From assembly GCA_019649035.1 (NCBI GenBank), contig BMAT01009356.1, positions 85,467-106,336 on the forward strand: DNA of 20,870 nt. The letters are read 5' to 3'. The notes below the pieces were generated by a model, which saw only the letters and a list, made by a program, of their open reading frames with translations, searched no databases and had not been told where the DNA came from. How positions within the stretch are numbered: the first letter of the stretch is position 1; each line of letters opens with the position of its first letter. This DNA is from Elysia marginata (Eukaryota > Mollusca > Gastropoda > Plakobranchidae). The translations under genes were made by a program, and so were the position numbers. Of the stretch, positions 1 to 10,400 are shown in pieces.

Positions 1-135
1 GAGAGAGAGAGAGAGGCAGACAGACAGACAGACAGACAGACGGACAGACAGATAGACAGAGACAGGGAGACAGAGAGAGACAGACAGACAGGCAGAGACA
101 GAGTCAGACAGAGAGGCAGACATACAGAGAGAGTG
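1..135. repeat. Purine-rich microsatellite, (GA)n and (GACA)n
   Basis: The window opens with a GA dinucleotide run that grades into GACA tetranucleotide units, with interruptions up to about 135. It probably continues beyond the left edge. Confidence 0.95.
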
Positions 136-942
136 AAATTCAGTACAAAAAAAAACACAAAACAATACAGCTTCATGACCGGTGTGTTTTATAGTCCTGG
201 TATTTGTTGTTCTTCTTTAAAATTTTCAGTGTCTAATTATTATTTTGGCTGTGTTGTTCGTTCCCTTTACCTAAAATATGTGACACTGGTATCGTATGAA
301 ATAAATTTAGTCGATGTACGGTATTTGTTTCTAAAGAACATAATTATAGACCACCATTTTCTACATAACTTAAACCGTCTTCTTTTTTCTCTTATTTTTT
401 TTTTACATCTCAACCTTTCAAACTATAATAATCTGAGCAGCAAGATATTTAAAGAAAATAGGGCGGGTGATGTGGGCAAGCTTAGGGGACGTAACACTGG
501 TAAAAGCAGTGGTGTAGTTCGGCAGCATGATTTGACTTTCCGAACTAATTTATGAAAAGAAGGAAACAAATCCACCCGTCAAAAACCAGCGGCTATAAAA
601 AATATAATTAACAAAAAAAACAAAACAAAAAGGCAAACTAAGACGCAAACGAAAGCTGCTAGGATGAACAACTTTGACGCCGTTAATGTTAAGGTTTAAT
701 TTCTTTTTTTTTTCTGGTGATACGTCATGTAGTTCTACAATTTCATTAAGACATCACTCTAATATTAGTTTATCCTAGATTAAAAGTGATCATATATGAT
801 AAATGACATATACATGTAGTTTTATAATATTCTTAACAACACCATGATCGTACAAGCATGTCCTCAAAACTACATGTACATGTATTCAGAAAAAAAATTT
901 CCACCGAGTCAAAAAACAGGCGTTACCATCCCTTGCATATCT

Positions 943-943
<1 letters not shown>
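132..943. other. No gene seen
   Basis: This is AT-rich DNA with short poly-A and poly-T runs. The plus-strand open frame at 133-555 (140 codons) begins in the microsatellite edge and shows no domain, splice support or recognisable composition, so I do not call it. Confidence 0.7.

Positions 944-986
<43 letters not shown>
944..986. repeat. (AAT)n microsatellite
   Basis: About 14 uninterrupted AAT/TAA units. The runs of Asn or Leu codons in the frames over it come from the repeat and are not protein-coding. Confidence 0.97.
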
Positions 987-990
<4 letters not shown>

Positions 991-1117
991 GTTACCACTA
1001 CTACTATTGTAAATATTATATTATCATTAGTATTGTTCCGTTTGAATTTTGATCTTTTATAGAAGATCAATTTACACGCTGGTCTTGCTGAAACGCCCCG
1101 CCACCTCTCAATCAATA

Positions 1118-1143
1118 TCTCTCTCTCTCTCTCTCTCTCTCTC
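1118..1143. repeat. (CT)n microsatellite
   Basis: 13 CT units in a row. Confidence 0.97.
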
Positions 1144-2022
1144 AAGAACTCTATAAAATCCACGCTATTATAGGAGTCATTCAGGTGACTGATAAACCAC
1201 TAGTAAGCCAAAAAAATTAATTCATACCGTTGATGAAAGAAACGCCACTTTATTGTGTAAGTCGTAAGCCTTGTAAGTTGTATAGTTTGTAATCCCTGAC
1301 AACAGTGAGAATCACAGAAGCAGCTGTAACGTCTTCACTACAAGGCCGCACTCTCGAGTGTTACGACTCAGGGCCATGCGCTGATACAACATGTTTATCA
1401 TACTAGGCTTAGACACGGATGTCGACGATTAAAGCGAATTCATATTGTCATAATCCAGATGCAAACACAAGACCTGGATAACACACCACCAGGTCATTTC
1501 GTGATGAAAGTGACCACTAAAAGAAACCTGACCTCACAGAGCCTTGGACGTTACCATCGGTTTGAATCAAGGCAGTGTTGTCATATGCGTATGAACGAAG
1601 TTACATGTCCTTTATACATTTCTAATTATATATAGAGGTAGCATCGAAGTTTGCGTTGCGAACTAGTAAAACTATGAAAATGTTTAATACCGACCAAAAT
1701 TTAGCAAGATGAAGCGGCATAAAATTCTTGAACAATACCACCCGAGAATGCGACCCTCGAAAGAAAAGCGAGGAAAAAATTTCGTTTATTTATTTTTTTG
1801 TCTCCTGAAAACATGTATGATTTTTGCAGTTGGTTTGAAAAAAAAAAAAGAAACAGATATAAGTATTAATTTGGGGTAGTTATCAACAAGCATTTGTATT
1901 TCGCTTTAATGTGCCTAAAAATATTGATAGTATCCGTGTACAACAAAAGAGTTAAAAACTGTTGCTTTCCCAGATTGTGTAGTTAAGTTTAGGCCAAGAA
2001 CACTCACTCATTGTTTATTAGT

Positions 2023-2026
<4 letters not shown>
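1144..2026. other. No gene seen
   Basis: About 880 bases of mixed-composition intergenic DNA, slightly richer in G and C between 1300 and 1600. I see no coding frame, RNA gene or repeat that I can name. Confidence 0.65.

Positions 2027-2068
<42 letters not shown>
2027..2068. repeat. (CT)n microsatellite
   Basis: About 20 CT units with one interruption (CTTTCT) near the right end. Confidence 0.97.
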
Positions 2069-2529
2069 AATAGTGATGTATATTGAAATAACCCCCCAGA
2101 AAAAGAACAACAGATATAGAGCAACGTCTCTCTATATAAATATAAGATCCGCAACTTTTAGTATGAATTCTCAGAAATTCCACAGTTCTTAACAACGCAG
2201 GAATACTAAATAAACGATATCCTTTTTTGTGGGAGTGCGCGTTAGCTGGAATAGCGTTCAAAATGTTATAATCACGAGATTCTGTAAGTTATTGCGGTCA
2301 GACATATCTCCAACTCCAACGAGGCAGTATCTAGTTCTGGCTGCAAAAACCTTGAGACGCGCCTGTCATCATGGTGAAGACTAACGTCTTACCAATGGTC
2401 TGTCAAGCTAGACGTGTAACCCTTGCCCTCAGATAAACCCCCATCTGGGCTCGATAGGCGTTTGCAAACATACTGCTTTTGAAAAATCGAAACAATTCAG
2501 GACCTAAATATAATAAAATCTTACTTTAT
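2069..2529. other. No gene seen; may include the degraded end of the LINE
   Basis: No coding frame is supported. The left neighbour of the reverse transcriptase fragment would be the C-terminal part of that element, but I can only see faint traces and do not extend the call. Confidence 0.5.
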
Positions 2530-3360
2530 TAAGGTTACTACTCCTTGGCATTTAACTGCTCTCGCTGTTTTGCCCCGTTTTAGTTTGATTCCATTGAGGG
2601 TAGTTTTATCTTTCAGGTTAGCTAAATCCGACTGACGACCACTTCTATCTTTTTACTACACTGTAATTAGTTCCAGCCGTTTATTCCTCTTTCTTTTTCT
2701 GAGATGTTCAATAGGTGTTGCAACTGCAAGTCATCGTTTTCTGCGATTAGGGCGGTGTCATCAGCACCGTAGGCTGATTATGTTGTGTCCCTCAACTTTT
2801 AGTTCCTGAATGTCCCACAACTTTTCTCATGATTATTTCTCTGTACAGGGGAAAAGACCCAGTGAAAATTTTTTTTTCTGACACATCGCTTTACGTTTTG
2901 AAAAGTGCTTATGATGGATCATTATCAACTCGCATTGCCACTCTTTCAAGTGTTTGTTACCAATGGGCCATACGTGTTTTTTACTATTATTATTATTCGC
3001 AATTCTTTTCCATCTACCCTCCACGTCACGAGTTGCCTAATTATATCATAATGGTCGACTGTGTCGAATGCTTTGGTGTAGTCACTAAAGCATAGGGAAA
3101 CATCTTACTCATTTTCAGAGCGCTTTCGATTCGAGTTCGCAGGATGTAGATAGCATTTATGGTTCCCTTGCCCTTAACAGAAGGGCAGTATTTCGCAATT
3201 TCAGATTTAATCTTGTTTTTGACTCCCATCATGATGACTTTTAATCTTATAAGCATTTTGAGGATATGACTAGTATTAGTAAGACTGATCTTTCTAATAT
3301 GCAGTTCACATTACGTTGCCCCTTGTTTCTTTAGCAGTGTTATGATGAATGAACTTGCAG
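2530..3360 (-). pseudogene. Decayed non-LTR retrotransposon (LINE) reverse transcriptase fragment
   Basis: Read on the minus strand in shifting frames, this stretch shows the order of conserved blocks of a LINE reverse transcriptase. At about 3300-3350 there is LLKKQGAT then CELHIRKISLTNTS. At about 3119-3177 there is KGKGTINAIYILRTRIESAL. At 3032-3092 there is CFSDYTKAFDTVDHYDIIRQ, which carries the catalytic Asp of motif A (F-S-D, bases 3081-3083). At about 2720-2765 there is ADDTALIAEND, with the catalytic Asp pair of motif C at 2757-2765. After that comes a degraded LNGIKLKRG-like block near 2590. Frameshifts separate the blocks. The Tyr of the usual YADD has lost two bases, and several stops interrupt the frame. 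No endonuclease domain is visible. The element is dead. I place it among non-LTR elements, but the exact clade is unsure. Confidence 0.85.
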
Positions 3361-4475
3361 TATTGGAAATATCTGAATGTAAGTAGTAAAAGGGTGGTCA
3401 AATACCACCGTGGGAGCTACATAATTTTTAACTCCTGGGCACAAAAGTTTTTGCTCTAAGTCTTTGTAAATCAAGCATTACTCAGCAAATTAGCAGCTTA
3501 GGAATCGCCTTCTTCACAACTATCCAGATAGAGGAATACATGCTGGCCTTGTCTATGTGAAGCGTCAGTATAACGTCCTTGACTCTGATGTCTTGGACTT
3601 ATTTGATTGGAAGGTGCTCATGCTTTTTAAAAAATTTTTCTTCAATTAACAATTGAGTCTAGCAGAACCCACCCACCTACTAGGTTTACAATTATGACAT
3701 ATAGAGACGTCAGTCTTCCTTTCACAAGAAAGCGTTGCGGCCTCCTTGAATAATGACGCCATTCGAACTGACTCAGTGACTGACAAGCAGAGAAGCAGCC
3801 TGAGTATTTGATAATGGAATGATAATTGATATAGTACATCTTTTTATTTTTTCCCAGCCCACACACACACATACAAACACCATTACATGCGTGTGTGCTT
3901 GAGTACGCGCCGGTCTGATGGGAGTGGGAATCATACAGACATCTTTAAAATAACGTCATGGATCCAGGACGGTACTACTTTCGATGCTTTTTAAAAATTT
4001 TAATAAGGATTTGGCGCACACTTGTTTGTGTGCGTGTGTGTGGTGAGCTTAATCAATTAGGCGACAGCCTTTAGGTTTAGCTAATACCAAAGAAACAAAA
4101 GACAAACAAAACAAGGTATCTAAAGCAATTAACACTGAGACAGCTTCTCTGCTTTTATCATAACTAGACCTGTGGTAAATTGAATCAATGTATGTCTTGC
4201 AACTGCCCAAAATGAGCTTGTTGTCACCGTTTAGACAACTCATTTTTCTAAGCTTTCAAGCGTAAAAAATTTAACAAAATCAATATAAAACTTATGTTGA
4301 TTTGAAATATGGAGAAGAAGAGAAGAAAATATTCTTTAAGAAGGCAATTTAGTATGTCCGATATTGGGCTCATTTGGACTAGTTGCGAGTCTTAATATTA
4401 CAACTACAAGGGAAAGGAATGAAGTATTGACCACTGAAACCTTTTGTCTTTAATTTTCGTTTTCTAAAGAGTTAT
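3361..4475. other. No gene seen; short AC/TG tracts
   Basis: There is an imperfect CA tract at about 3858-3880 and a complementary TG tract at about 4021-4043 (GTGTGCGTGTGTGTG). The rest is AT-rich without supported coding potential. The first part could be an unrecognisable upstream portion of the LINE. Confidence 0.55.
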
Positions 4476-4597
4476 CACACCTCAAACTTGGATTTTGTTG
4501 ATAGAAAAAAATAAACAACTTTCTTTATTTGTCCCATCGTCAAAGAAATTTTATATGACTTTTCAAATTATATTCGATTCTTTCTTTGAGAGGTGTG
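4476..4597. repeat. Short inverted repeat next to the foldback element
   Basis: CACACCTCAAA (4476-4486) is matched by TTTGAGAGGTGTG (4585-4597), with one two-base insertion. The loop is about 98 bases. It immediately precedes the larger nested inverted repeat, so the two may be parts of one element or a composite. Confidence 0.4.
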
Positions 4598-4641
4598 CAA
4601 CCCTATATTTTACAATCGCTCAATCAAAGAGAAAGGAACAT

Positions 4642-4842
4642 CTTAAGAATGACCACATGTTAAAATACATTTAATTATACACACATTTTCTCACCTCTTT
4701 GTCTCGACTTGTACAGTTGTATAAACATACCTAGAGAATCTTATTTCATTGCATCCAGATTCTATAGGATTGGTTGTTCTACATGCCTAGACAAAGAGGT
4801 GAGATAATAAGAGCATTTTAGCATGTGGTCAGTTTTAGTTAA
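4642..4842. repeat. Nested imperfect inverted repeat of about 200 bp (MITE-like)
   Basis: Three pairs of complementary arms are nested around a centre near 4749. The outer pair is GACCACATG (4651-4659) with CATGTGGTC (4822-4830), extending at 14 of 15 into TAAAAT. The middle pair is a perfect 16-mer, TCTCACCTCTTTGTCT (4689-4704) with its complement at 4789-4804. The inner pair is CCTAGAGAATCT (4730-4741) with AGATTCTATAGG (4757-4768), one mismatch. The spacing is not fully symmetrical, so small indels have accumulated. This looks like a decayed foldback or MITE element. I see no clear target-site duplication and no ORF. Confidence 0.7.
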
Positions 4843-5055
4843 GAAGTGTGGGGTACTATCTTAATCTTTCACGGTTCCAGTATGCTTTGCTGTCATTATA
4901 AATCCCGTTGTAGGCTTATTCCTGGAATAGAAATGTATACGGGAGATATAGAAAGAAATGAAAAATAAAAACAACTCTGCTTTGATGATACTCCTATCTA
5001 CTGGGCATGTAATATGACTCTTCTCAACCCTTCCCGCCCCTCTTCATCCACATTG

Positions 5056-5072
5056 TTTTACCAGCGGTAAAA
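5056..5072. repeat. 7+3+7 palindrome
   Basis: TTTTACC AGC GGTAAAA is a perfect inverted repeat with a three-base spacer. It sits in DNA with no gene nearby and may be chance. Confidence 0.4.
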
Positions 5073-5169
5073 GCTAAGGATTAGACATCGATATTTGTAT
5101 CATCTTGCTTCAGGCATCGAGTGCCTCCTCTCACTGCAGTGGACAGGCCAACGACAATGTCATAATCAG

Positions 5170-5189
5170 CCCCCCCCCCCCCCCCCCCC
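5170..5189. repeat. Poly-C run of 20 bases
   Basis: A run of 20 consecutive C (G on the minus strand), unusual in DNA this rich in A and T. Such a run can form G-quadruplex or i-motif structures and is often a sequencing or assembly error point. Confidence 0.95.
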
Positions 5190-5600
5190 AACTTCCTTCC
5201 AGTAAGTTCCACACCAATACAAACAATGCACACTGACTTGTAAACTACACAAACAAAGGCATGCGCAAAACTTACACTCTCTTGCATGCAGTGCAACCGC
5301 AAGCCAATCCCACAATCAGCTTATGGTCTTACATTTCTCTAAAGCTCAGTCTATTCCTCCTGCTGTATCTATGCTCTGGTCTGTTCTTGCCCCGTTACAC
5401 CCATACACAGGCAATAGACTTTATGAGGAAAAAGAGGGGATTCCTCAGAGGCCCTGCTGTGGGGGTGGTCCCAGTTGAGCACCACTGTATAACTCAAGCC
5501 ACTAAATTAAACATAATTATGATTGCCGCAACCTTTGACCTCATTGTAATACTTAAAGTGGTACCTGATAGAAAAACATATTTTCTTTGTTTACAAACCC

Positions 5601-5649
5601 AGTCTTACTCATGAAGCTATTTCTAAAGAAATAAGACTAGAGCATGAGT
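5601..5649. repeat. Short overlapping hairpins
   Basis: Three pairs of arms overlap here. AGTCTTA (5601-5607) pairs with TAAGACT (5632-5638). ACTCATG (5607-5613) pairs with CATGAGT (5643-5649). ATTTCT (5619-5624) pairs with AGAAAT (5627-5632). The first and the other two are partly alternative foldings. This may be the core of a small decayed foldback element, since weaker complementarity extends outward. No function is implied. Confidence 0.4.
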
Positions 5650-6618
5650 TATTTTCTATACTATATCAGTCACAAATGATTCTATTTCTCAAAGAATGTA
5701 TACTAACTGAAGGTGTAATAGTGTTTAAATTAAAAAGTGAAATTTTTTTATCTTTACCACCACAAGGACAAAGAGAGAAGCAAGAATAAATGGTCTTAAG
5801 CAAAAATTTTAAAAAGCATGTGTGTGGATCATTAATAAATCAATTTTATTTCCTTGCTTTTATTCAAAGTTATTGTTTTACAAAACATTCAATAGTTTTT
5901 CATTTAATGAGTGGTACAAGTTTGTTATAAAAAACTTATTACTTAAAAACAATGCTAACAGTGTTTATTTACCTAAGTTACAAAAGATACAAATAAAAAA
6001 CTTAGCATTTATGCATTTTAAAAATATAATTTTGAATGCTTTAAAGGTTGAGAACATGCAATGAGGGTTTGCATATGAACAGATCACATAACAAAGAAAG
6101 GGTATGAAATAATTGATTATAAAAAGAAATACTGAAACTAGAAATAATGATGCTGAGAAGAAAAGATTTAACCATTGGCCTGAGAAGCTAAAGAAACGGT
6201 CCTTCGTATCTTTGTAAAGTCCACATAACTATTGCAGGTTTAGAAAATTCATTACTACAATTGAATGACCTCTAACTTCGGTGTCTCTAATGTCAGTAAG
6301 CCTGTCAAAATATAAACTATTACTCTACTAGTTGTAAAGACCAACAAAAAACAGCTCCTACCCCTAAAATTTACCATTTCACTGTCACTGCTCAGGGCGT
6401 AAAAATTATTAATAATCATACTATGAGTATCCAATCAAAAAAAGCAATATGAACTGAATATTTGCATTTGAAATATCACTTATATCTTTCAAATATATTT
6501 TGAAAGAAAATTCCTTTGAATCTATGATAAAAGTGCTTATATACATGAAAGTATATGACATGGACGGAAGTCAGGCAAAACTGTGCACTGGTCACTTTTT
6601 TACCTTTATAAAAAAAAA

Positions 6619-6647
6619 TATATATATATAATATATTTATATTTCCA
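6619..6647. repeat. (TA)n tract
   Basis: TA dinucleotide units following a run of A, imperfect towards the right end. Confidence 0.85.
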
Positions 6648-6969
6648 ACTAAATAAATAGACAAAAACCATCATTTTTTTACATTTATCAATTTTAAAAA
6701 AGCAAGCAGGTTGAAATCTAGAACATAGGCAGAATAAAAACATGAAAGGTATCAATGAAGGTTATTAAAATGTACACATCTCTTTTGATTTTTCTTAGGA
6801 CACAATATACTGAAGAAATATGCTTTTACCTTTGTAGAGACTCGGGAGACCATACAACTCACGATTGAAAATATACAGGAAATAATTGCCCAAAAAGGAG
6901 ATGCATCCTGAGAATTTGAGCATGGTAATTACAACTCACCTCGTTTCAATTTTCAACAAAAGTCTGGTC

Positions 6970-7310
6970 TTAAGGTTACACATTGTTGGTTTTATTTAAA
7001 TGACTTATCCAGGCATTAATATTGCCGACATAAAATGGAATCAAAATGTCCAAGGGTGCCTAATAAACCTGGAATAGAAAATTTAATTTATATTTGTAAT
7101 AAATCTAAATGGCCTTATATATTTTTTTATCCTTAAACTCAATGCATCTAGTTGAGGAAACTTTCTAAAATTTGTAACATCTCATGTAAAGATGTCTTAT
7201 TTTGGACAAACTTTCATGGACAAACAAAATCAAGGAATCAAGTGGATTTTGTTTAAACCATTTAGCCATACAACAAGAGGCACATAACAAGAACTAAAAC
7301 AACTGGCAAA
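6970..7310 (-). promoter_or_regulatory. TBC1D31: Probable 3' UTR of TBC1D31 with polyadenylation signals
   Basis: Downstream of the stop on the minus strand, the first canonical AATAAA is at 6991-6996 (TTTATT on the plus strand), about 315 bases past the stop. A variant ATTAAA lies earlier at 7082-7087. After the AATAAA come GT/T-rich stretches (CAATGTGTAA, then ACTTTTGTTG), as expected for a downstream element. This would place cleavage near 6970. Further AATAAA copies lie beyond (about 5846-5863 and 5963), so a longer alternative 3' UTR is possible in this AT-rich DNA. Confidence 0.45.
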
Positions 7311-7450
7311 CTAGTCAGCGCCACCGGTGATTAAGGGTGGTGGTCTCTTATTTCGGTTCTCTGTAGCCAACCTCTGACGGAGTGAGCGTACTTCATTTAG
7401 CAGGGCAATCTCCTTATCATCAAATGCTCGTCGATTCCGCTCAAAAGAAA
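7311..7450 (-). CDS. TBC1D31: TBC1D31 terminal coding exon (17 in window) with stop codon
   Basis: This exon is 140 nt and encodes residues 669 (split Val) to 714, then TAG at 7311-7313. The acceptor TTTTTTCCTAG at 7451-7452 gives the correct phase. A second AG eight codon bases downstream would not. The peptide runs SFERNRRAFDDKEIALLNEV, then RSLRQRLATENRNKRPPPLI, ending TGGAD. The human protein ends similarly (SLNRR, then VRNLRQRL), which supports this as the true C-terminus. Confidence 0.92.
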
Positions 7451-10400
7451 CTAGGAAAAAAGTTGAAAGAAGAAGATATTGGATTCTTTGTCAAAATTAG
7501 TTCAAAACCAATCAACAGTAGCCTACATTTGCTTTTCAGTGCCACTAAAGCTATACAACAACATTAGTAGGAAACTATCCAGTTTAAGTTTTAACATGAG
7601 TACACGATTTAGATAGGTTCTTGTCTTATTGTTTTCTGAAGGCAAATGCTACAGAGACTGTATAGATAATCTGCTCATGATACAATTGGCTTGGTAAGGC
7701 ATTGATACAAATTTTTAAAAAGTTTTTTGGACCAACATACATCAGTCCAGGATGTTTTATTCTGTCCCAGGCTCTGTTGGACAATCAATCAGTATTGAAC
7801 TTAGCAAGACATTTATCTTAACATCATTTAATTATTGTAGTGTTCATACTTCTGTCTTTCAATTGAGGAAACATTGACAACTTCATTGATACTTACCCCT
7901 AGAAGCTTCCAAAGATGAGTCGGGAGGTAGAAACTCGTTGTAACTATGACCAGCAATTCTTGGCCCTTTGGAAAAAAAAAGGAAAAAAGGAGAATTGAAC
8001 TTTGTGCACTCTCAAATCAAACGGGAGCTATCCTTTTCACAATACTCACAACATTCAAAGTGCAATAGAATGAAAAAAACCCACAAATGTACCAACTTAA
8101 GAACAAAAAAAGCATTTTATTTTTTACTGCAATTTATATTTAAAAAGATCAAATTGATCTTTTTCATAGCAAAGGGATAATAATATTTTGTGAACCGCAA
8201 CCATCACAGTTCAAACCTATAATCCAAGCACTGCAAAAACTTAATATGTATGTTAAATAAAAAAACAATAAAAAGAAAAAAAAATTGAATAAAAAATGTA
8301 GAAAGCTCACACTTAAATGCAAGATATTCATACTTATATACGTTATGTTTTTTTTAGACTGACAGACATATGCTCTATACTCACTTTGCTCAGCATCTTC
8401 TACAACATCAACGAGGTCAAGTGTGTGGTGCCGACCCTCTAGCAACTCTTCCTCTGCTGTTTTCATCCTCCTGTCTTTACTGCCCTCTCCATGAATCCTT
8501 GCCGCAGCAATTTCATCATAGCCCGCAGCTGTTTCCGTCTCCTATGGGGGCGTTATTATAAATTTAGCTTGTGCCATTCAAATAAGTGCATGAAGAAACT
8601 TTCAGGTTTTGATTGTTTCAATAATTTACTAAAGTTATAAATTTAATAGATTTAGCCAGCTGCTTTTCACAACAAATCTCAATCTAAGTGATCAAATTAC
8701 ATTCCTACAAAATCCAATCAAGGTGAACAGCTAATTATAAGTATAACCATGGTCATCAAGTTGACTTCAAATTAAATGTTCACATAAAGACTTTGGGTAT
8801 TTATATTTTTATGCATGATCGAAGCCACAACACTTTGTCGCTCCTCTCACATAATGGTCTTGCTCAGAGCTATACCAAAATGACACTGACCTCCATGACT
8901 ATCTTTACTAAATATCTCATCTTTGCTACTTAAAATTGTGAAAATTGGCTATGCCCAATTTAATTGTTACAAGTATTGTAAATCTTGGTCAAACCACGAA
9001 ATTTCTTCTTGAATTAAGAGATCACACACCTTCTGCAGATGAAGATTGTTCATAAGTCCATACACTTCACCCTCAAGGGCCCTATTCTGAGAAGTTAGCC
9101 CTGCTAGCTGGAAAGTTCAAACGAGAGAAATTCAAAGACTATTCAAAACATGAAAGATAAAGATATACATTTTAATGACATTCACTGGTGGCGTTGTAAA
9201 CTTTCTTGCTTTAACTATGATTGCGTTCTAGATTTTTTGATTTGCTGATATCTAAATCTGACCTACATAAAAAAATTAAGGCTTTGTCTTTAGTTATTGA
9301 GAAGATTTTCAGAAAGTGACATTTTGATACTTTAGGATCTCTCGGCTCACTGTACTGACTATTTCCACCTCCCCCATCTTTTTTCCACTTTCCTTCGTTA
9401 AAAATAAAATCACAACAATAAAAAAACATGTTAAAAAATCCATTATTAGACACAACCACCAGAAAAAGTGAAAAAAAAGACCAACAAAAAACAACTGCTT
9501 TTATCTAATAATTGTCCCAGCACCAAGGGTGAAATGAATTGATATTCTGGACCAAAATAGGGCTTTGAAAATGTTTACATAAAGCAAAGCAACATCGTAA
9601 TTTCTTACAAAACTAAATATAGTGGTTGAAAATTTAAAAAAAAAGATTGAATGAAAGGCATTTATTTGCATCTCCTACAACCCTGAAAGTCATGTAGTTG
9701 AAAGCCCTGCCTAGGATAAGAGTTATGGCACCAACCTTAAGAGTGTCAGCCTCTCTATCCAGCTCAGACATCCTGTGTTTATGGTCAAGCTCCTTGTGGG
9801 CCCACATATCAATGTTGTGTTGTGCAGCTGAGGCTAGGGTCTGCTCCATACGCTGAACCAATAAATGGTAGAAATGGCAAACAGTTTTAGAACATGCATG
9901 AAACTTATACCTGCACCTTGCATTACTCCTTTTATTTCATTTCCCCCTAATGATAATCTATGCTTATACCCTTTGCACTACAAGTTATTATACCAATTGC
10001 ACTAAGAAGGAATAAGTCGATACATTTTTAAAAATAAACCCCATTAGGCCCCTCACAATCTGCAATGAAGAATACACAAAAATTATTACTTTACTATAAC
10101 TTATGGTAGTGCCAAGTCTCATTCACCCAAATCAGATTATTACAGTTAAATGACCTGATGGATAGACTAAAGTCAAGGTTGCACAGCTCATCAATAAGGC
10201 GAACAAGTGCCCAAAACAGTGGTTCTTTCTTCAATCAGTGGGTTTTTTGTTTCTACTACATCTACAAACAAGTGGCATACTTTGTACCAACCTTTTTATC
10301 AGCCTGCCACATTTAACACACAACTTAATTAAATGAAACTACTACCTTTTATTTTACCATCATTTCTGTAGCCTGGATAAGCTAGTTTATCCCTCCAAAC

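Larger units (their letters stand above)
5190..6969. other. No gene seen; AT-rich DNA downstream of TBC1D31
   Basis: There is a 117-codon plus-strand frame at 5261-5614 with a hydrophobic stretch near its start, but no homology, splice context or codon bias to support it. A (TA)n tract lies at about 6619-6647. Small hairpins at 5601-5649 are listed separately. Confidence 0.6.

Noticed and set aside
1-135. Repeat array considered as CRISPR-like
   Set aside because: Uninterrupted short tandem units without unique spacers. It is a eukaryotic microsatellite.
133-555. 140-codon plus-strand frame, the longest in the window
   Set aside because: It starts at the edge of a microsatellite, has AT-driven composition (Phe, Leu, Asn, Ser), and shows no motif.
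942-1163. 73-codon minus-strand frame with a poly-Leu end, and the overlapping plus-strand frame with poly-Asn
   Set aside because: Both are translations of the AAT and CT microsatellites.
5261-5614. 117-codon plus-strand frame with a hydrophobic segment suggesting a signal peptide or membrane helix
   Set aside because: No recognisable domain, no splice or promoter context, and low-complexity composition. It is compatible with chance in this region.
7382-7567. Plus-strand frame of 61 codons at the 3' end of the gene
   Set aside because: Antisense shadow of the terminal coding exon and its neighbouring intron.
9211-9494. Two overlapping minus-strand frames in the intron between exons 13 and 14
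   Set aside because: Exons 13 and 14 join in phase without them. There are no usable splice borders and the composition is low-complexity.
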